Below are positions 6,458-9,663 of a stretch of 9,663 nucleotides of DNA, piece by piece. The stretch is taken from assembly GCA_030606095.1 (NCBI GenBank), contig JAUWHC010000068.1, positions 1 to 9,663 on the forward strand, in the 5' to 3' direction. Each line of letters opens with the position of its first letter. Position 1 is the stretch's first letter. Origin of the DNA: Promethearchaeota archaeon (lineage in GTDB: Archaea; Asgardarchaeota; Lokiarchaeia; Sigyniarchaeales; SOKP01). The position numbers were made by a program, and so were the translations under genes. Below the pieces are notes generated by a model. That model saw nothing but the letters and a program-made list of their open reading frames with translations, was not told the DNA's origin and did no database searches.

Positions 6458-7351
6458 TTAATTTAATGGAGCGAAATTAAAACTGATATTTTTAAGGAGT
6501 TCTTTATACCTTGAGCGCAATGTGACTTCCGTAACGGAAATTACGCGCGAAATATCTTTCTGACTTACTTTAACGTTTCTCAACTTCGCAACAAGATATA
6601 TGGCGCCCGCACATAGTCCTTTAGGATCCTTACCAGATATCGATGTAGTTTTAATAAAATTTTGAAGTACGCACATCGCTTCTTTTTCGACTTCAATCCC
6701 TAAATTCAAATCTGCGCAATAACGTGGAATGAGCGTAATTGGATCTATATGCGATATTTTTAAATTTAACTCCCGAATCAATATTTTATAGCACTTTTTT
6801 ACGATATTATCATTAATAGAGGCTTCCTCTAATATCTCTTGAAGAGTAATAGGTACTTTTTCGTCTTTACACGCATAATAAGCACACGCTGCAATCATGC
6901 CATTAATTGACCTACCTCTTAATAGTTGTCTTTTAAAAACTTCTTTATACAATCGTACTGCTGATTTTTTTACTCTTTCAGGAAAATTTAAGTTGCTACC
7001 AATTCTCTTTAATTCAGTTATAGCCATTAACATGTTGCGTTTCTCCCAAGATAAGTGCGTATTCCACTTAGCAGCCCGTCTTAAATCTGGGTTTTTGATT
7101 TTTGTCCTATCAATAACAGTACTTAAGCCAATATCTGGCATCAAAATCGACATAGGAGATCCAGTACGCTCCTTTCTATCTTTTTCGTGTTTAGAATAGG
7201 CTCTAATTCCGCTATGGTTAATGTCTAAATTTCTCTCACCTACAACCAAACCACATTGTTGGCAGACGGTTTCCCCTCTTTCTAGAACATTGATTGTATG
7301 TCCCGCGCATTCGGGGCATAAATTTGATAACATATTTATTTCTACGACCAT
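6458..7351 (-). CDS. tfb: Transcription initiation factor B (TFB, TFIIB homologue)
   Basis: A 297-residue TFB, usual length for archaea. TFB bridges TBP-bound promoter DNA and RNA polymerase and recognises the BRE. The N-terminal zinc ribbon has Cys12, Cys15, Cys30 and Cys33 (CPECAG and CQQCGLVVGE). The B-reader/linker region follows, with SGIRAYSKHEKDRKERTGSP and IGLSTVIDR at about 47-82. Two cyclin folds come next, the first about 107-195 (RRAAKWN through GRSINGMIAACAYYACKDEK) and the second about 205-297 (GKDPKGLCAGAIYLVAKL, then SQKDISRVISVTEVTLRSRY). All key elements are present. The ATG at 7351 has a Shine-Dalgarno GAGGT eight bases upstream (plus-strand 7360-7364) and a possible TATA box at 7391-7398. 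An in-frame ATG at residue 7 is less likely since the first fits the ribosome site. Many archaea have several TFBs; whether this is the main one cannot be told. Confidence 0.96.
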   Translation of the reverse strand: MVVEINMLSNLCPECAGHTINVLERGETVCQQCGLVVGERNLDINHSGIRAYSKHEKDRKERTGSPMSILMPDIGLSTVIDRTKIKNPDLRRAAKWNTHLSWEKRNMLMAITELKRIGSNLNFPERVKKSAVRLYKEVFKRQLLRGRSINGMIAACAYYACKDEKVPITLQEILEEASINDNIVKKCYKILIRELNLKISHIDPITLIPRYCADLNLGIEVEKEAMCVLQNFIKTTSISGKDPKGLCAGAIYLVAKLRNVKVSQKDISRVISVTEVTLRSRYKELLKNISFNFAPLN

Positions 7352-7359
7352 TTTAACAT

Positions 7360-7398
7360 ACCTCTTTCCTATTCATGTAAAAATTATCTTTTTTTAAA
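7360..7398 (-). promoter_or_regulatory. Promoter and ribosome binding site of tfb
   Basis: GAGGT on the minus strand at 7360-7364 lies eight bases before the tfb ATG. A TATA-like TTTAAAAA (7391-7398, minus) lies about 43 bases before it, giving a predicted short leader of about 20 bases. Confidence 0.4.
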
Positions 7399-7412
7399 TT
7401 TTTTTTTTCATT

Positions 7413-7431
7413 TTCCTATTTTTCATAGGAA
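7413..7431. promoter_or_regulatory. Inverted repeat upstream of tfb
   Basis: TTCCTAT (7413-7419) and ATAGGAA (7425-7431) form a perfect 7-bp inverted repeat with a 5-base spacer, 60 bp before the tfb ATG. A partial copy, TTTCCTATT, recurs at 7365-7373 between the start and the TATA-like box. It may be an operator; no regulator is known. Confidence 0.3.
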
Positions 7432-7823
7432 TCAATTGATAACAAAAATTGTTTTTTGTACACACACAATTTTGATTGTTACACAAATTAGTCTTCATGC
7501 ATATTTAAACATTACTATTTTAAAGAAATAATTTACGGATTATAACAACAAAAAATTTTTTTTGATAACTAATTCTTTTTTTTTCTGTGAAAAAAATGAA
7601 TTTGAATATAAATATTTTTAATGGGATTAAAAATCTATATAATATCGATATATACCAAAAATAAAGATTCTTTTTTGTCGGGATTGAATTTTTCGATTTC
7701 ATAACAAGGAATTATTTTGGAATGTGGAAATCTGTTAAAACTTCATTTTTTAATAAGATTGCACGACTTAAATTACTCAAAAAAAAATAGTTGCTTAAAT
7801 GTGAGCAAAAAATTTCTATTTAG

Positions 7824-7892
7824 ATAATATTAAATAATATTTCTAATACTAATCTTTTGGAAAAAATCGTGTGTTAAGGTGAAATACTAATC
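7824..7892 (+). promoter_or_regulatory. Direct repeats before the RHH-HisKA-REC gene (possible operators)
   Basis: ATAATATT occurs twice exactly 10 bp apart (7824-7831, 7834-7841), one helical turn, and could also provide the TATA box. AATACTAATC occurs at 7845-7854 and again at 7883-7892, just after the AAGGTG ribosome site. Ribbon-helix-helix proteins often bind tandem short repeats, so autoregulation by the encoded protein is possible. In such A/T-rich DNA chance repeats are common. Confidence 0.3.
7876..7881 (+). promoter_or_regulatory. Shine-Dalgarno AAGGTG upstream of the annotated start
   Basis: AAGGTG fits the archaeal anti-SD. It lies 143 bases before the first in-frame ATG (8025) but directly upstream of an open frame that has no ATG. 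The same hexamer precedes the paralogue at 9168-9173, supporting a start near here. Confidence 0.5.
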
Positions 7893-8024
7893 ACAGAAGA
7901 ACGGAGAAACTCGGACAAATCGGAAGATAGGTCAGAAAAAGGAGACTATAATTCAAAAACTGAGAAAGAGCAACTTGAAATTATAAAGGGGAAAAAAACT
8001 GAAAAAAACGGCGGTAGCCCTCGA

Positions 8025-8933
8025 ATGACTGAAAAAGAAATTAAAAACCTTGATTTAGACGACGAAAAAATTAAACATCTCATGAAGAAATATGTGAAAG
8101 AAACGGGTAGATACGCGATTTGGCGGGGAGCTGTAACAGAGGGATTTAAGAAATGGCTGAAAGGCGAAAAAATATATACGCGAGATAAAGAAAGAATTTC
8201 TTTATATGTAGCTGACGACACTAAGGATGAGTGGCAGGAATTCATTAACACAAACAAAAGAGATTTTCCTACTTTTTCTGAGCTAATAAGGCAGAGCGTC
8301 AAGTCGTTTATTGAAGACTCTAGTAAAGTTTCGAACGAATTATCAAAGCTTAACACGAAAACAATATCCAAAATATCTCACGCGTTAAAAGAACCGTTAA
8401 CTTCTATTAAAGGGTACTCTCAATTATTGCTTGAGAGCGAAGAATATAAAGATAAAATGAGTAATCACGTAAAAGAAACTGTGAAAAATATCTTTGATCA
8501 AAGCAATTTGTTAGAGAATATTATAAAGAATTTCTTAGACAACATCAAACCAGATAGTTCTCAATACGACATTTTATTAATTGAAGACGACTTAGCGACA
8601 ATTAGATTGATTACTAGTTATTTTGAAAGCAAAAAATTCACTTGTAAGGGTGTAGTTAGCGGAGCGAAAGGATTAGAAGAACTACGAAGAACTATACCTA
8701 AAGTCATTTTATTAGACATAATTTTACCAGATTTAAGTGGATACGATATTTGTAAAACCATAAAAACTGATAACTTTTATAAAAAAATTCCTGTGTACTT
8801 TCTTACGGCCATTTCGGCGTCTGAAGTAAAAAAATACATAAAAGAAACAAAAGTAGATGGTTTTATTCTTAAACCTTTTAATTTTTCTGATTTTGATGTT
8901 ATTTTTAAAATATTAAACGGAAGAGCAAAATAA
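8025..8933 (+). CDS. RHH-HisKA-receiver phosphorelay protein without ATPase domain
   Basis: A 302-residue protein from ATG 8025. Residues 1-55 form a conserved charged helical segment (RYAIWRGAVTEGFKKWLKGE). Residues 56-98 look like a ribbon-helix-helix fold: strand RISLYVA, helix TKDEWQEFINTNK, helix TFSELIRQSVKSFIE. Residues 102-175 match a HisKA phosphoacceptor hairpin with His119 in ISHALKEPLTSIKGYSQLLL; Ala replaces the usual acidic residue after His. No HATPase domain follows. Residues 181-298 are a complete receiver domain with Glu187, Asp188 and Asp189 (IEDD), phospho-Asp231 (LLDIILPD), Thr261 and Lys283 (ILKPF). It likely takes phosphate from a separate kinase and may control transcription. 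The frame stays open upstream to 7878 and AAGGTG lies at 7876-7881, so the true start is probably earlier, at a non-standard codon near 7884-7890 or at a GTG put out of frame by one missing A. A close paralogue follows. Confidence 0.85.
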   Translation: MTEKEIKNLDLDDEKIKHLMKKYVKETGRYAIWRGAVTEGFKKWLKGEKIYTRDKERISLYVADDTKDEWQEFINTNKRDFPTFSELIRQSVKSFIEDSSKVSNELSKLNTKTISKISHALKEPLTSIKGYSQLLLESEEYKDKMSNHVKETVKNIFDQSNLLENIIKNFLDNIKPDSSQYDILLIEDDLATIRLITSYFESKKFTCKGVVSGAKGLEELRRTIPKVILLDIILPDLSGYDICKTIKTDNFYKKIPVYFLTAISASEVKKYIKETKVDGFILKPFNFSDFDVIFKILNGRAK

Positions 8934-9167
8934 TTAGAGTCAGATTCTCCTATAAAAATCCTTTATTAGAAGAAAAAAAAACTTACATTTAAAGATAAAA
9001 TATTATTGATTACTTCCATATTATTAAAAAAAAACAATGTTTATTTTTTGTAAAAAATTACTTTTATGTAAACATTTAATATAACAAAGATAGAATTTCG
9101 TATAATAACTAAGTATTTATATTAAATTTTGAACAATAAAAAACAATGAAAGTACATTATAAAAATC
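8934..9167. other. Spacer between the two paralogues
   Basis: An A/T-rich spacer of about 235 bp with no open frame worth calling. Only the TATA-like element at 9116-9125 is notable. Confidence 0.4.
9116..9125 (+). promoter_or_regulatory. TATA-like box for the second paralogue
   Basis: TTTATATTAA lies about 50 bases before GTG 9171. With a start site about 25 bases downstream this gives a short leader that contains the AAGGTG site. It implies the second gene has its own promoter. Confidence 0.4.
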
Positions 9168-9173
9168 AAGGTG
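9168..9173 (+). promoter_or_regulatory. Shine-Dalgarno AAGGTG of the second paralogue
   Basis: Same hexamer as before the first paralogue. It includes the GTG at 9171, so either GTG is the start, with little room for a ribosome site, or the ATT at 9180, six bases on, is used. Confidence 0.45.
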
Positions 9174-9663
9174 TTAAAAATTCCTGATGAAAAGAAAAGC
9201 AATAACAATTCGAACTATGAAAATAACGATTCTAAACCTAAATTGACCGAAAATGAAATTAAAAATCTTGATTTGAAGAACGAAAAAACTAAAGAACTAA
9301 TGAAAGAATACGAAGAGGAAACCGATAAGTACGCTATCTGGCGTGGTTCTATAACCGAAGGCTTTATTAAATGGTTGAAAGGAGAAAAAATTTATGATCG
9401 CGAAAAAGAGCGAATTTCGCTATATGTAGCCGATGAAACTAAAGCTAACTGGCAAGATTTTATAAATACTCATAAAAATAAATATAAAACCGTATCAAAA
9501 CTCATTAGAGAAAGCGTAAATTACTTTATTAAACAGAAATCAGGGTTAATCGGTGAAGGTTTGCATAAACTAGACGAGAAAACTCTTACGAACATATCTC
9601 ACGCGTTAAAAGAACCATTAACATCAATTAAGGGGTTTTCACAACTATTAATTGAGAATTCTA
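9171..9663 (+). CDS. Second RHH-HisKA-type protein, 3' end beyond window
   Basis: The frame is open from GTG 9171 to the window end, giving 164 residues. After a polar Asn/Lys-rich leader, the protein from about 9243 follows the first paralogue closely: LTENEIKNLDL, DKYAIWRGSITEGFIKWLKG, the ribbon-helix-helix segment RISLYVADETKANWQDFI with SKLIRESVNYFIK, and the HisKA motif ISHALKEPLTSIKGFSQLL with the same His-Ala pair. A receiver domain is expected past the edge but is not visible. No ATG is available in frame in the expected place: GTG 9171, ATT 9180 and TTG 9243 (aligned with the ATG of the first copy) are the candidates. The high similarity and head-to-tail order indicate tandem gene duplication. 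Confidence 0.8.
   Translation, partial: MLKIPDEKKSNNNSNYENNDSKPKLTENEIKNLDLKNEKTKELMKEYEEETDKYAIWRGSITEGFIKWLKGEKIYDREKERISLYVADETKANWQDFINTHKNKYKTVSKLIRESVNYFIKQKSGLIGEGLHKLDEKTLTNISHALKEPLTSIKGFSQLLIENS

Larger units (their letters stand above)
7352..7883. other. A/T-rich divergent intergenic region between tfb and the RHH-HisKA-REC gene
   Basis: About 530 bp that serve as upstream region for both divergent genes. Apart from the tfb promoter, the inverted repeat at 7413-7431, an imperfect ACAAAAA/TTTTTGT stem near 7442-7459 and repeats just before the right-hand gene, I see nothing. A 60-codon minus-strand frame at 7520-7702 is almost all F, I, K and L with no ribosome site and was not accepted as a gene. 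Confidence 0.5.

Noticed and set aside
6897..7199. Plus-strand open frame of 100 codons
   Set aside because: It is antisense to the first cyclin fold and linker of tfb, whose minus-strand protein is clearly real.
7520..7702. Minus-strand open frame of 60 codons
   Set aside because: Low-complexity F/I/K/L composition typical of A/T-rich spacer, no ribosome site, no recognised family.
7946..8371. Minus-strand open frame of 141 codons
   Set aside because: It is antisense to the N-terminal and RHH part of the phosphorelay gene; its Ser/Phe-rich protein is a typical shadow.
1..9663. tRNA, rRNA, CRISPR arrays or transposase genes
   Set aside because: No cloverleaf-like segment, rRNA motif, regular spacer-repeat array or transposase signature was seen on reading both strands.

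Overview
The window reads as a low-GC archaeal chromosome segment. It carries a transcription factor B gene, leaderless-type TATA boxes, and GGTG(AT) Shine-Dalgarno motifs of the archaeal kind. The style of the ribbon-helix-helix/HisKA/receiver proteins and the A/T-rich sequence suggest an Asgard archaeon, possibly Lokiarchaeia-like. That placement is inference from recall of protein style, not from a marker gene.

Left part (1-950, + strand): the 3' end of a nucleotide-sugar epimerase/dehydratase gene (extended SDR), overlapped by a small gene for a one-pass membrane protein with a DUF1616-like outer domain. That second gene is split by a frame break in a run of nine A's. It meets the next operon tail to tail at a 9-bp inverted repeat.

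Middle (947-5720, - strand): a tldD-pmbA(tldE) metalloprotease operon in which pmbA starts directly after the tldD stop. Upstream lies a GIY-YIG homing-endonuclease-like gene, and beyond it a displaced 51-codon copy of the tldD 5' end. The two tldD 5' ends share a 79-bp direct repeat with one mismatch (3622-3700 and 5567-5645), while their first 25 or so codons differ. The simplest reading is a 1945-bp insertion into codon 51/52 of an ancestral tldD. It took over the old promoter and ribosome binding site and supplied a replacement promoter and N-terminus, so TldD remained whole. This is the most unusual structure in the window.

Right-middle (5838-7351, - strand): a small DUF1922-like zinc-ribbon gene with a leaderless BRE/TATA promoter, a 374-bp stretch holding one coding-like remnant, and a complete tfb gene.

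Right part (7352-9663, + strand): an A/T-rich intergenic region, then two tandem paralogues. The complete one has the order ribbon-helix-helix, HisKA phosphoacceptor helix pair without an ATPase domain, and receiver domain. The second runs off the window within its HisKA segment. They look like DNA-binding phosphorelay proteins that must get phosphate from a separate kinase. Both have an AAGGTG ribosome binding site but no ATG start in frame where it is expected.

Three genes show frame anomalies that a single A in a homopolymer would repair. The sequence may therefore carry homopolymer errors, or the genome may tolerate slippage.
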